A DNA stretch of 64,000 bases from Harmothoe impar (Eukaryota > Annelida > Polychaeta > Phyllodocida > Polynoidae): contig OX381710.1 in assembly GCA_947462335.1 (NCBI GenBank), positions 63,235,303 to 63,299,302 on the forward strand, in the 5' to 3' direction. This document shows positions 1 through 12,356 of this stretch, in pieces. Positions within the stretch are counted from its first letter, which is position 1, and every line of letters starts with the position of its first letter. A model generated the notes under the pieces. It did no database searches. It was not told the origin of the DNA and saw only the letters and a list, made by a program, of their open reading frames with translations. The position numbers and the translations under genes are program-made.

Positions 1-3000
1 GGATAGTTAATAAGTACTTGTAGTGCAGTGGGAACCATTAAATGACCCTGTACATATCATTTATGCACCATGAAGCTTTTTCTCTTAAATTTACGTGGAC
101 ATTAAATCAGGTTGGCCCATAAAACAGGATTAGTATAGATCAAAAATGTGATCTTCATGATCAGTCCTTCATAATTAATTTTAAGCTGAGAAATCAAATG
201 GTATGGGTGCTATATAACACCTTCAGCCATAAATCCGTCTGACACCATCTAGAATAATAGTCTGGTTCAGCTAGGCATACATCTTTATTTTATACCTGGC
301 CGCCACATTCTATATCAGAAATAAGAGCCCAGAGCTGGGTCACCTTTCCTGTTAACTGAACTCCAGGGCGTTCATGTCCAGGCTCCCTGCTGTCTTTATG
401 ATTGGTTCATACCTGGGATATCCCCTAGCATGCTGGGTATATGTGTATGTTAATGCACCTACCACAAGGGTATCAGAGGGGGGGGGGTTACGCTACTCTT
501 GTTATAGTGAATGGGATAAAGACTAAACCTCATAAATAAGATAATGCACACATGTACAGATGTATGGGTCCCTTTACCCATTATGCTATTACACATACAT
601 GTATAGTAGATATCTATCACCGACGTCTATAAGCAAACTTACAAAGTTGCCTAAAACAATGGGAAGAACCATTGCATACACATATTCCGGGCATACTTAA
701 TCAAAGAAGTATAATAGGGACTCTCAGATATATGGATATGGGCGGATCCATCATTCAATCATTTGTCCGCTTACTTTGCTACTGTCAGTAGAAAATGAAA
801 GCCTTTGCATGTTGCATCACATCTAGGGACTGTTAGAAACAATCTGAGCAACGTTGTCTTGATCTAGTGGAAAAAGATCGTATCCCTATTAATTCCTATT
901 TTGAAATACACAAACAAACATACACGTGTCTCCTAGCGGAGGGGCGTTGCCAAAGCACATTATACAACAACAGTGTCTGAGAGGATGGATGCAGTTAGCT
1001 CACTAAATGAGGTTAAAAAGACAATAAGCACACTTATTGTAAGAGCAGCAGCAGAAAGTATATACAAAGGTCCTGAGACACTGGGTGAAAGAACTGCTAG
1101 AGATTACTGAAGCATACCTCTGTAGCACATTAGCAGCTAATGGGATGAACCGTGTCAACACTACATCATGGCGCGCCCTAAAGCTCTGGCCAATCCTTTT
1201 GTCGTTCTGTAGCCAGAGATGGCATCAGCCTAAGAGGTCATTAAAATCTCGGTGTGGCTACGGCCATCTTTATCCACAGGTCGATATAGTGTATATTTGT
1301 CAATTACTGCGAAAACGGTTTGAGTCATAACCAAGAATCTGCTAGGAGTGAATCTGCTAGAGAAGTTTACCTCGCAAAGAGGCATTCTGATTACTCCCTC
1401 CGCTTCAGAATGTCCTTTTGTTATATACATCTACACATAAATAGTAATGCTGCGTTACACGTAGGTACGTCTAAGGAGTTATTAATGCAAAAACCTCTAG
1501 ATAGTGATAATCCTAGTAGTCCTCTTTAAGTCTAGATCTGACGGAACATACACAGTGTCTGTGTCTAGGCCGTATAAAACACATGTAGGAAATGCTCTGC
1601 ACTGCGGTAAAAAAGAAGTTGGATATTACTTGGCAGAGGGAGGCAGGGAATTGGGTGCCTTTACAGAGCCTTATTCCTCAGTAGATGGCCATGTAAACAC
1701 GGCCCAGCACACCCTCTGATGTAGAAGGCTACACTGCAGCCATGCGGCAAATATCCTGCAGGTGCAGCAGAATTCAACATGTTAGTATGCAGCCGCCGCC
1801 GACATTCTGCCCACATTGACCTTTGGTCTGGGGTGGGCTCGGCGGGCGTTCCGGTAGATGGGGTGGTGGAGGGGGTAGGAACTCATCTACTGCATCATAT
1901 GGCCCTCAGTCTATACAAACCTCTCTGCGCATGCGTAGTGGATCTAATTATTGTACGTCAACATGTCACACGAGGGCAGAGAGTGCACATACCCCGCCCC
2001 CAGCTGAAACCTTTTATCTAACATAATATAGGGGTCTAGCTTATCATATGCAGCCAGCAGCCAGTGATATGCTGTACGAGCGACTGAAAAAGGAACTGAA
2101 AAGTAAAGAGTCACTCAGCTTTCCCCCCGCAGACTAGCGCCTCGACCAACCCGCTGTTTGCAGGAACCAGAGATGCATGTGGGGGACAAGATGGCGGCCT
2201 GCAATGGGATGCTTGCAACTGTGCTATATGTCTCCCTGCACATCCCAGCAGAATGGCCCTAACTCGTGATCCACACATACTATAAGTGACGCATACATAA
2301 TAAATGTATATGCATATTATATAAAATCCCCCTGGCACAGTCCTTTATAGAATAAATAGGCCATTTTTCATCGCGGCATCTCGCATTACACGCACGTGAG
2401 ATAGGTGTATGGGAGCTATATGATATGTTGTCTGTGCCATCTTATATGCATGCGCTATAATACTGACTATTTTTGATAAACGGGACAGTTTTCTGTTTGT
2501 TCTCTTGGGATCTCTTTATAAAGCTTTAAGTGCCACAGGTTGCCTCAACGCTAGTTGTGTCCTCATATAGTAAGCACAATTTGAGCACCTGATTAACTCG
2601 CTCACACTGCATTGGTGCATCATGAAGAGCCTCCATGAGTGTATCAGTCCGATAGGGTCAGCATGATGCATACACTGCCCATGGTTACAGGCACACACCG
2701 TGACAACAAAGAACAAATGAACGATACCGTTCGTAAAGGGATCTCATATGAATCATACTGCAGCCTGCCTCACGTCTTACTTCTAGAAGTAAGCTCATTT
2801 TTCAACAGATTGATAAACTGGGTGTCCTCTGTTCTAAACAATGTAAGCACCTCATTAAAATGCATCATGAATATATTTGACATAATAAACAATGAACGAG
2901 GCCTCTGTATAAAGGATACTATCAAATTACTGCATGAGCCGCATCGCTAATGTTACCCATTTCAAGTATGTATAAAGTCATGAAATATATTAATTGGGTT

Positions 3001-3120
3001 TCTTTAGACTGCTGTCATTATCTCATGAGGAGACAAGGGAATGTTCGTTCAATATTTATAAAATACCCCCTTTATATCAGAATTATTTCTCAATTCCGTA
3101 ACATATTATAGTAATGCCAC
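1..3120. other. Gene-free stretch, nothing recognised
   Basis: I see no supported gene here. Open frames are all about 100 codons or shorter, overlap on both strands and carry no motif I recognise. The sequence is AT-rich and mixed. A fragment near 2605-2690 carries GCATCATG-type words like those of the stem-loop repeat family further right, and the longest frame (2639-2950) partly overlaps it, so I do not call it a gene. No tRNA-like or rRNA-like segment was noticed. Confidence 0.6.
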
Positions 3121-3310
3121 TAGTGATGCATTCAAGCATCATGCAGGGTTACAAGGTTAATACTACAGGGTTGATACTCTCCTAAAAGATCCACGTGATG
3201 CAACAATGTGGTGTCAGCGAGCTATTCACCATTACTGTGATTATTGATACACCATGACAACAATTGACCATCAAGCGTTGATGTATGCATCATGCGGTCC
3301 TTAAAGGGCT
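3121..3310. repeat. GCATCATG stem-loop repeat, copy 1 (degenerate)
   Basis: The segment starts with an imperfect palindrome (TGATGCATTCAAGCATCATG, 3124-3143) and ends with GCATCATGCGGTCCTTAAAGGG. The same words and the TTAAAGG terminus recur at 5003-5181, 6385-6633 and 29440-29695. This copy is rearranged relative to the better copies. It is probably a short non-autonomous foldback element; no target duplication could be assigned. Confidence 0.5.
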
Positions 3311-5002
3311 AACCGTCATTGTGGTCTGAGGCTTATCTGCAGGTTCATCCTGGTGCAGCTACTTTATAGCAAGGGACAGAAACTGTAGTGGTCGGAGTCC
3401 TCACGGCTACGGTTAGTCTCCGTCTGTTCCCGCTGGCCCCAACTCTAGTCCGTATATATGGGCACAAGCTGGTCCCAACTCGTCCTAGGAAGCATCCTAG
3501 CGACATAACATTACAGCACCAAGTGGACCGGAACTATATTCACCATCAACCTTTAGTGCCAGCGATGACGCTAGGGAACAGAGGTTGAGGTGGGGCCAGC
3601 TTGATATGGACATGTCACGTTTTTAACACGTGACCTTCTAAAAGTAGATTTACTGTCTAACTGTCTGATCATGTGACTTCTACCAATCTTCGTTCCCTTA
3701 TATGGTGCGAGTTAAAGCCCAGTCTCGGCGTGCCCGACTGAGGAATTACTCAGTCTGGGAGAGCTGAGCCAAACCGTTCGTGACGTTCTAATCATGCGCG
3801 CGCACCTTTTACACTCGCCAATCGTAATTCAGACGACCTCCAGCGTGCCACCAAATTATGCTTGGAGAGTGCACCAACTTCCGGGAGCTTAACTGAACGT
3901 TCTATCTGCGACCAGGCCCAGTGTGGCTTGTCCGTTAACCATGGGACTGGCGCGTACGAGGCTGGTTAAAGCCAGCAAAAATATTGAGAAACCTTGGTAT
4001 TTCAAAATGGCAGCCCTACGCAGTGCCTAAGACCACCGATGCTCCTAGTGTTGGCAAGCTGAACTACTTCTTTAGTAAATATGAATATCATTATAAGTTC
4101 CTGATAACAGAGCTTTGGACACCGTGCTACGAGAAAGAAGACAAAATGTTGATCTATAAACCTATGAATATTCCATGGAAAAATACTGCAATTCCGAAAT
4201 GACATCCTGAAGTCAGCTGGCATGGCATGGTCATTATGGTGCCTATAAGAGTTGTACGCCGCCCTGACACAGCCCATTCAATTGTTTGTCGTTGAAGTTT
4301 ACTACAGGGGAATTGTATAAGAGATCAGGAATGTGATGAGTGTATTTGCGCTACTTATCTCTGTAGCTGCAATCCGCGGGTTGGCTTGTGACACTTAGGG
4401 ATGAGCTTCATTAGGATAATCCTGATATCGGTTCAGAGAGGGACTGAAGTGAGACATATTGGAGTCGGACAGCGTCACACCAACCATGGTATGCATCTGA
4501 TCATATGAGACACGTAATCCAAAACATGGAATGAAGTACAGTGATACTGGGTTGGATATTGTTAGAGAGGATCCACACATTAGGATACAGTGACCATCAG
4601 GTGAGAACTCTGCACCGTGTGGTTTAAGTGTGTGGCAGACGTAAATGACCCAGTGCTTCGTCGTCATGATTAAACCTGGAAACCTACGTTGTTATCAATA
4701 TGTGTCCCCATTAAAGGAGAGAGATAGCTTGGATCATGTAATTATGTGGGGAAAGAAATGTCTCTCTTTGATTGAATAAAGTATCATGTCACATAGAAAT
4801 GTGTTTTACCTTGAAACTGTTACTACCCAATATCATTCTCCCATTTAATGACCGGCAGCAAAAGAAAGCCTTTCTTAAGACGTGAAATCCGAGATGCTGA
4901 TCCATTCTGAACGATTCACGTGGTGTTTTCACCCATAGTTAGTAACATAAGACGAAGCGATTTGTCTGAATCAACCAACGCAGTCCAAACACTATTATTC
5001 AT
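3311..5002. other. Gene-free stretch
   Basis: Short overlapping frames occur on both strands (for example 3984-4202 plus and 4002-4277 minus), which is what chance frames look like. None has a recognisable domain. There is a short palindrome around 3612-3633 (GTCACG...CGTGAC). I see no repeat copy and no RNA gene. Confidence 0.55.
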
Positions 5003-5181
5003 TTAAGGTCAGCATGGTGCATGCATGCATGCACAGAAGGCTGCATTCATGCATCATGCCGTAGGGTCTGCATGCTGCATTTATGCAGCAATGGAGAGTA
5101 GACACACCAGGTCTGGATTCATGCATCATGACAACCAAGGGCATGATGCATCAACGCATCATGCGGTCCTTGGATTAAAGG
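5003..5181. repeat. GCATCATG stem-loop repeat, copy 2
   Basis: The segment is bounded by TTAAGG at the left and TTAAAGG at the right and is dense in GCATCATG and its variants (at least six occurrences in 180 bp). The right end matches copy 1 (GCATCATGCGGTCCTT). The 87-codon frame at 5025-5288 is a by-product of these words and is not called. Confidence 0.55.
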
Positions 5182-5994
5182 ATTATATATATCCAGGGGC
5201 ATGTTTTATATCAATTCACACTTTACCAGAAGAAAGATTGTACAACTGCCGTTTTCCGTTTGAAGCCCCTTACGTTGGAATACCATGACTGCAAACGTAG
5301 GGACCACGACACCTTTCGTATAACACATGACAATTAAGATGAAGTTTGTAAGAAAAACTATTCTAACGGGAGTTTACACACCACGGCCTTGTTTACAGAC
5401 ATCCGCAACATTGGAAACAGGACCCAGAACAAGCCAGCAGCTTCATTTCAAGGCCGATCACCGCCTAGAGGCGAGTCAGGCTTAAATTAAGAGCTCAGGA
5501 TGCCTTCTTGGGGCCCTCAAAAAGGCAGGAGGGTACTTGAGAGGGGCTGGGTGGCGTGGGTTGCAAACACTTAACACTTGAGCACCTGGAGCCGAGGCTG
5601 GAGCGGCTCACATGGGCTCACCACTGCTCACAGGACGCAGCAGCAGGACACCACCTATTGTAACATCTGCATGTATACCCGCATAGAGACTCAGTTCATG
5701 GTATACTTGTATTTCGAGATAACTCTGTGTATATAAGATACATTTATAAACGCAAGTAAACAGATCAATAGATTCGTATAGATTTAACTGTGGCAAATCA
5801 CCAATATTAACCTTTTAGTGTTACTCGAACTTTGCGTCTATATCTGGGTGGCTTGCCTTAGCTGCCGTACGTCATTATAGATAACGTGTCATATAGTGCC
5901 CAAGGTGCAACAAGAAGAGATACCTAGTCTCAGGCCCTAGAATGGCCACATAGTGCTTTAATGTGCCTCTATACATGGGTACCCACAGTTCTGG
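5182..5994. other. Gene-free stretch
   Basis: Nothing recognised: short frames only, no repeat with another copy in the window that I could see, and no RNA gene. Confidence 0.5.
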
Positions 5995-6155
5995 CCGTGT
6001 CGCCATGCCAAGAGGGTCGTGTTGAATGTATAGAATATACTGGGGCCTGATAAGAATGCCTGTGTCTGTCGAATTTAAAAGCCCGTGTCGAACGTGTCGA
6101 TTTTTAAAACCCCCATGTCGCCGTGTCGCAAGTGTAGATTTTTACCCATGTGTAG
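5995..6155 (+). repeat. GTGTCG minisatellite, copy at 6.0 kb
   Basis: A degenerate tandem run of units containing CATGTCGCC, GTGTCG and GATTTTTAAAA at a spacing of roughly 25-30 bp. The same unit (CCATGTCGCC / TGTCGATTTTAAG) forms the longer run at 25055-25290, so this is a dispersed minisatellite family and not a local accident. It has no coding potential. Confidence 0.6.
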
Positions 6156-6180
6156 AGGCACTTTAATGTCCCTGTTCTCT

Positions 6181-6265
6181 TAGCTGTCATGGTGCAGGAA
6201 TGCGCTCCTGGCCTATGTTCTTACAAGGGCTGCAATAACGCATCATGCCGACCTTTCGGGACTGT
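6181..6265. repeat. GCATCATG stem-loop repeat, fragment
   Basis: A short fragment running from CTGTCATGGTGCAGGAATGC to AACGCATCATGCCGACC, which matches parts of the stem-loop family copies at 6385-6633 and 29440-29695. It looks truncated. Confidence 0.4.
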
Positions 6266-6384
6266 ATCAACCCCAGAAACATTGCATGTTGCCTTGTGCT
6301 TGAATGTGAGTTACTCGGTTGGACTGCATCCATTTTTATAACATCGTGACGATGAAGAGCATTGCGCCTTAAAGCCCTCTGTTG

Positions 6385-6633
6385 ACCTTAACCTTTTAGG
6401 ACGACATAATGCACTAATGCATTATGTTCTAGGTCGTCATGATGCATGAATGCAGCCCAGGCAAGTAATTCCCCAAGGCTACATTCAAGCATCATCGACA
6501 TGCCGACCCTATGGGGATAAGTAAATCTTAAAGGGTTAGCATGATGTACCAATGCAGCACTGGTTACTGCATTGGTGCATCATGACGACAAATGTCATCT
6601 TTTAGCGGCATGCTGTCCTATAAGGGTTAAAGG
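6385..6633. repeat. GCATCATG twin stem-loop repeat, copy 3
   Basis: This is one of two well-preserved copies; the other is at 29440-29695. It carries two successive imperfect hairpins: ATGATGCATGAATGCAG pairing with a CATTCAAGCATCAT arm, then GATGTACCAATGCAG (from about 6543) pairing with GCATTGGTGCATCAT (from about 6569). A small extra palindrome (ATAATGCACTAATGCATTAT) precedes them. The right end is GGTTAAAGG. The conserved two-hairpin layout in both copies, with diverged spacers, is the family's signature. Confidence 0.65.
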
Positions 6634-8700
6634 ACTGAGAAGCCTCCAAGAAGCAGCCTGTGTGTTGTGGCTGCAGGCATGTGGGGGAGTACCACTGTCA
6701 GCTCAGGTAACGATGGCAACAGCAGCCCTCACTACCTGCAGGATGCTTGGTGCCAGCAAACTGACTCACCCCTTTTTAACACCATGGGGGGGGGGGGGGG
6801 CTTTTGTAAATTCTCGCTCCAACGTTTTTCTGCCCTCCCTCCCTTTTGCCGTCCAACTTGTTTCCGCACCTCTCCCACCCAAACAGAGTTAAAAGTATTT
6901 ATGGTATAACCTATATGAGTGACATCTTTTTGCCCCCCCCCCCCCTCAAGGGGGTTCACTTAATCTTGACTTCCCCCCTTCCTTTTGTTATGAAATTAGC
7001 ACTCCCTAGTAAGAGAGTGGTCCTTTTCGTAACAACAGACGAGGGTTGGTGGATTTCGGGGCGGGACCGATAGAATTTGGACCCCTTGAAGGGGGAAAGG
7101 GGATCAAAAAAATTGCACCCCTTTTTAGAGAAAAAAAAACCTGCACATCACATTACAATAGCTCAAAGGGGTCGGCCGCACTCAATTTCAACTTGCCTGA
7201 GGGGGGACCATAAAAATGTTGACCCGCTCGCGCCAAAATCCACCACCCCCCTCCTCGTTGTTAAAAAATGACCACTACCTAATAGCGGTACAGACAGTCT
7301 GTTAGAGACGAGTGAGTGGGTGGGGGTGGGGGAAGGGGTAGAGTCTGCTTAAGACTTTTTCCAAGTGAAACTCCAGGAATTCATAAATTGTGAAGTTCAA
7401 GATTTGTGGCTGAGATGAAGTGGAATAGAAGCGAAAAGACATATATACCGCCCATATTAAATCACGGACCCATTCATTTACTGAGTGCAATAAAGTTAGC
7501 AGCAGATAAGAAATTGCTCTTATAAAAGCCATAGCTTAGAGTATATATATCACATCAATGTACCTTAATACTTATCTATATCAAAGCTGCAAATTAACCC
7601 TGACAACAGCCCGTTCGTTAATCATTGATTTTATGTAGACCCTTCTTAATTTTTCTTACATATTTCCCAGCCAGCAGCAAACGAAAGGTAGGAAGAAAGG
7701 TAACAGCGGTTAGAGCTCCGAAGTACGGAATCCGACAAGGGCCACATAAAGTAAAAATCCACTTTTGTTAAATCACCATATATGTATTATTCCAATAAAA
7801 TATTTTCCAAACTTTGCATGTTTTTCAGATAAAAAAATAGTACACTTATATATATATATACAGTATTGTACAATTCTAATGTTTTGAAATTCAACATACA
7901 TGGTTTTAAAAAATATAACCCATCCCATATTTTCATTCGCATCTTTACTAAAATACCCCCTTGTCAACTGTCTACCACTGAAACAGCTGTTGTCAACTGT
8001 CAGTGTGTGAAAACTATGAACCGACCTATTACTTAGGCCTGCTGTATCTTCACAGCGCACATTTTCACTACATTTCTAATTCTTTTTTTATTACATTTTC
8101 ATTTCATGTTACATTGTATTCCCCTTTTTCAACATTTATTTTTGTCATAAGCGGCCGTACATCTCATATCTATAACTTTCTTAGTTGGGTGCGACATGCC
8201 TATTGCTACATTAGTTGTCTAAAAATCAAACCACTTCCATATCATATTTTTATAATATATTTCCCTCCAATCAACCCAAGGGCCTTACTCACATTCCCAT
8301 TTATATATTAACGTATTCATATGGCAAAACACTCTCTTCTGTAAATAGTATTTTTGTATGTATACTTCTTTCATACTCTTTTCTCAACTGGCATGTCTTT
8401 ACAATTGACATTCCACAGACTGTGAAATGAGGGCCCCTAAGGTACTGGATAATGAACATGTGTAGACTTAACAAAAGTGTATGTGATGTTGTTTTATTCA
8501 TTGCAGACAATATCAGTGGAGTTGAAAAGGAAAAAGCTGTACTTTTTTTCACAGTCAGATTTTGAAAGATTGAGTGGGGCTATAGGCTAGATACAGTAAA
8601 ATAGGTCAATGCAGCGGGTCTGTGGTAAGATAAGATATGTTAAAGAGAGGTGCCGGGTAAAATAGATGTCAAACTCTCCCAGCAGAGTGGGGGTTCGGTA
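6634..8700. other. Gene-free, homopolymer-rich stretch
   Basis: There is no supported gene. The 6780-7330 part alternates G and C homopolymers with purine or pyrimidine runs: a 14-bp G run at 6786-6799, a 13-bp C run near 6933-6945, and several CCCCTTTTT and GGGGGAAAGGGG words. Overlapping frames on both strands here (about 6570-7070) are low-complexity artefacts. From 7550 to 8600 the sequence is AT-rich with a short TA run near 7848-7860. Confidence 0.5.
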
Positions 8701-8719
8701 GGGCATGTAAGGGCTGAGT

Positions 8720-9030
8720 CATTTATTGCCAGCTGGGGGGGGGGGGGTTGATACAGAGTGGGTCACACCCTGGTGGGGCAGGGGACAAAAGTGGAAAAGC
8801 CTACGGAGTGGTTGGATCAAAACTTATATAAAATGGTACATTTAGATACTCACCACAACGCATGATTCCACCAACGCTATATTTTTTGGAGAAGGAGGGG
8901 GCGGGTAGTAATGTATGAAAGTCTGAAAGTAGTTGGGGGGGGGGGGGGGTCTAAATGACTTTTGCATAACAGGTCAGGGGGGGGGGGGTTGCCGTATATG
9001 AAAATTCACCAAGGCCCCCCCCCCCCGATA
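8720..9030. repeat. Cluster of poly-G and poly-C tracts
   Basis: Four homopolymer runs of more than ten bases lie within 310 bp: G runs near 8727-8738, 8936-8950 and 8979-8989, and a C run near 9017-9027. There is no coding potential. Such runs could form G-quadruplex structures on one strand and are prone to assembly error. Confidence 0.6.
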
Positions 9031-12000
9031 GCAATACATGACTGGGCCCTGACATGCTGCCCCTCTAACTTGAGAACCAGCTGATGATAACTCTCCAAGC
9101 AGTGAGGAGAGAAAGTGTTAATATGATACTGACAATCTCCTTCCAGATACTTTGGTCAGAAAATGACAGTTGACAAGTAGAAACACATTGACAGCAAATT
9201 CAGTTTCTCCTATTGTTACGTAAATATGATATACCATGTGGAAATGGGAAAAGGGATATATTATAGTTTTCTCAAAAGATTAATACTTTTTTATGGGCAT
9301 GATGCTTTCACAGAAATGGGATTTTGCAATTTTTCAAAGACCATTTTAAAATTTCCATGTTACAATTATTTTTTTATGTGGCCCTTGTCGGATTCTGTAC
9401 CGAAGACACTGATACAGAGGGCAGAGAGCCCGGGCAGAGAGTCACGTTGTTCAGACGGAACTATATACCGCTCAGACAAAAGAAAACTCTTCTTAGTTGG
9501 ACCAAAGCGATGGTTGATGCCTTCATGTTCATTGGTTCTGTTCATAAAACTCAATAGTATGTCGGTAAACATTACATGTACACATATTAAATAAGAGGGA
9601 GAGAAGGCTTCCTTCCCTAGAGCCCACCCGACTCCCCAGATGTTGCTTCACTTGCTACCTTCCTACAGCCCCACTACACTGACTGAGTGTATCTTCATGT
9701 GAAATCCCCCAGCATTGTCTAACAAATGACCCTACCTAAAATCTCTGAAAAGAAGAACTCTTCTGTGGAGAAGGGGGGGGGAGGGGGTACACTACTGTCC
9801 TGCTCTCCCATGCCTATCACACAGTGCCAGTGACCTTACACAAAAAATAATTCCCAACATTGTCTTCAATTTCTACCACAAAGATATGACTGACATGAAA
9901 TCATCTCACCGGAATGGATTAATCCTTTAAATATTTGAATTGATTGATATTAGAATATGATATGGTTATTTCTACAAGCCTGGCGTACATATGTTCTGCG
10001 GGTGACCGGCCGCCTTTTGGCAGAGATGACATAAGTGCCCGCAGGTAGCGAACAGCAGTGCGGCCAGGAGTGCTCGGTGTGCTGTGTGTGGTGGTGGGGC
10101 ACTCCCTACCTGTACCTGTACCTGCCAGGTGTTACATGGTGCCAGCCAGGAGGTGGTAGAGGAGCTCTGCGAGGGGAGAGAATAGGGAGAGGTGGGGGTA
10201 AATACCTAGTTCCAGTTCTTCCAGCTATTCCAGCAATATATCAGGGGAGGCTCAGGACCGTGCTATAAATAGTGGGCAAGCCTGAGTCTTCAAGCGAGCT
10301 AGCGTATCCCTTAATATGATGCATATAATACATGTATATATGGGTTAACTCATTGATTAACTCAACATTACCTTACCGGGGTCTTCTAGCGATTTCGTAC
10401 AGATCCATCGCTCACCCATGTTTAAGTAAATAAACATATACATCATTAAGTGTGCATCCACTATATTATATTCACTACTAAACCAAAAACACAGGTATAA
10501 TAGAGACGGCAGCAGGTAGGAAACACTTGAACCCCAGCCCAAATTACTGTCCCCTGGCCGGCCGTATCTAGTCCTGACGCCCAGAGTAGGGCGGCCCCAC
10601 TACGTCAACCTCTAACCGCCAATAAAGGCAGGCCGTGCCTAAAATATGACAAAGTTTCATCAGCAGGAGGAGAGCCGACTGGTGCCATGGGGGCCTGACA
10701 CGGGCCGTGATGAGGCCGGGCTAAGTGGGTTAGGCTGCCGGAGGTGGGCAAACTGTGGGCGGCACCCCACACCAGCCTGCACCCCGGGGGGGGGGGGGGG
10801 ATCCTGATGTGGACCATGCTATGTATCTCCAGAGTCCCCATCCACCGTAAATACGATCTGTGCATCAGGGGTGGATGCAGGATTTTGCAAAAAAAAAGGG
10901 GGGGGGGGCATTGTCTAAAAATCCCCAGAAAATATCTACATGAAAACCCCTCAAATTTCGGCCCAGCATTGTTTATATTACGGTCTCTCAGTGTCTTTCT
11001 CTCTCTGCATGGTGTATTTAGAAGTTACATCTCCAACAAATGGAAAATGTATTATGTCCACATTAACATTTTCTCTGATACCTTTGTTTATTGAGTAATT
11101 TGGACCTGTCATTCTTCACGTTTTCTTCCATGGCTACAAACCTCCTAGATATCCTTCTTTTACTGTCCACTATTGCTCTTTTGTAAATAGATCACAGAAT
11201 GAAAGGCTACAAATCACGATGGCATCCCTTTGCGAAAGTTACTATTTATATTGCCCGCTACTGAGAAAAAGGACGGGGTATTGTATCAGTATTTGCTGAT
11301 AATTGCACAGATTGGTATGAACCGCGGCAAGTAATGACCGCTTATTTTAAATTGCGCCTCCCATACGCAACCCCCTACCCCACCCTTCTCACTTCCCCCA
11401 AGGCCAGGGGTGACCACCTAATACCAATCAGAGAGGGTCAGCTTTAAAAGATGATGGCCCAAATTGATGGACTCTCTCATCGTATTAGCCCGGATAAAAC
11501 TGCCCCTGCTCCACGGAGAAAAACATAATCGGCGCTGCATTATTTCCCAGCGTCCTCCGCGACAGGAACCTGCCCTTGCTACGACCGGAAGCGGAAACAA
11601 GGCTGAGACGCGGGAGGCGGCTTTTAAACGGGAGGACATTGCCGCGCCTTGTGTGTGTAGAATAAATAGGTAATGAAACTGCTGATGTATGGGCAGGCAT
11701 GGATTAGGGCCCGCTTGGGCGCTGCCCGTGCTCTAGCCCTGATAGATGCAGGCCGAAAACAGGATTTATCTTCTTCAAAAATGGAATTGGCTTCGGGACC
11801 ACTTACTTACATCTAGGACACTTAAGGTAGGAGAAGAGGGGGGGAGGGGAGGAGAAAGAGGAAGGTAGAGACGGGGGTAGTGCTCTCTATCGCGATGTAT
11901 GAAATTAGGCGACCAAGATAGCATCCATGCCACAGGCTCTGTTGGATGTAGATGCTAGAAGCCATAAATTTACTATACTTAATATATAGATATACATATT

Positions 12001-12287
12001 GCATTGTGGCATCTTACTGTATGGGATGCCCCAACCTCTGCGTTATCTCTATAAAAGCCCGCCATGGCTTCTCTGCCTATTTTGAGATCGGAATGACAGA
12101 TTGGGGAAGGTTCGTTGCCCCCTGTCCCAGACGCGAGGTAATATAGTGTGTAATGTGTTTCTCCTGACAGGAAACATAATACTTCTCTAAGGTTTTAATG
12201 AGAATCATGACAAATCTAATGGTCTTCAATCACAATCTTTCCGAAGTATAATGACTAGGTGTCTGGAAATATATACATACATGTATG

Positions 12288-12288
<1 letters not shown>
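9031..12288. other. Gene-free stretch with a CpG-rich patch
   Basis: No gene could be supported. The frame at 9226-9594 (122 codons) is overlapped by a plus-strand frame in another phase and a minus-strand frame, and I recognise no domain. A GC- and CpG-rich patch at about 11500-11660, with GGAAGCGGAAAC-type words, differs from its AT-rich surroundings and could be a promoter or a relic exon; nothing more specific is visible. A 12-bp G run lies near 10789-10800 and a 10-bp G run preceded by an A run near 10889-10907. Confidence 0.45.

Positions 12289-12356
<68 letters not shown>
12289..12356. repeat. GT/CA microsatellite
   Basis: About 65 bp of alternating TG with one phase slip near 12320-12321 and a GCGT interruption near the right end. 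This is a plain dinucleotide microsatellite, flanked by ATATATACATAC-type sequence. Confidence 0.95.

Noticed and set aside
9226..9594. 122-codon frame as a small gene (with an overlapping 77-codon frame at 9324-9557 that begins with a hydrophobic stretch)
   Set aside because: Frames in two phases and on the opposite strand overlap here, no motif is recognisable, and no other evidence such as a conserved copy supports coding.
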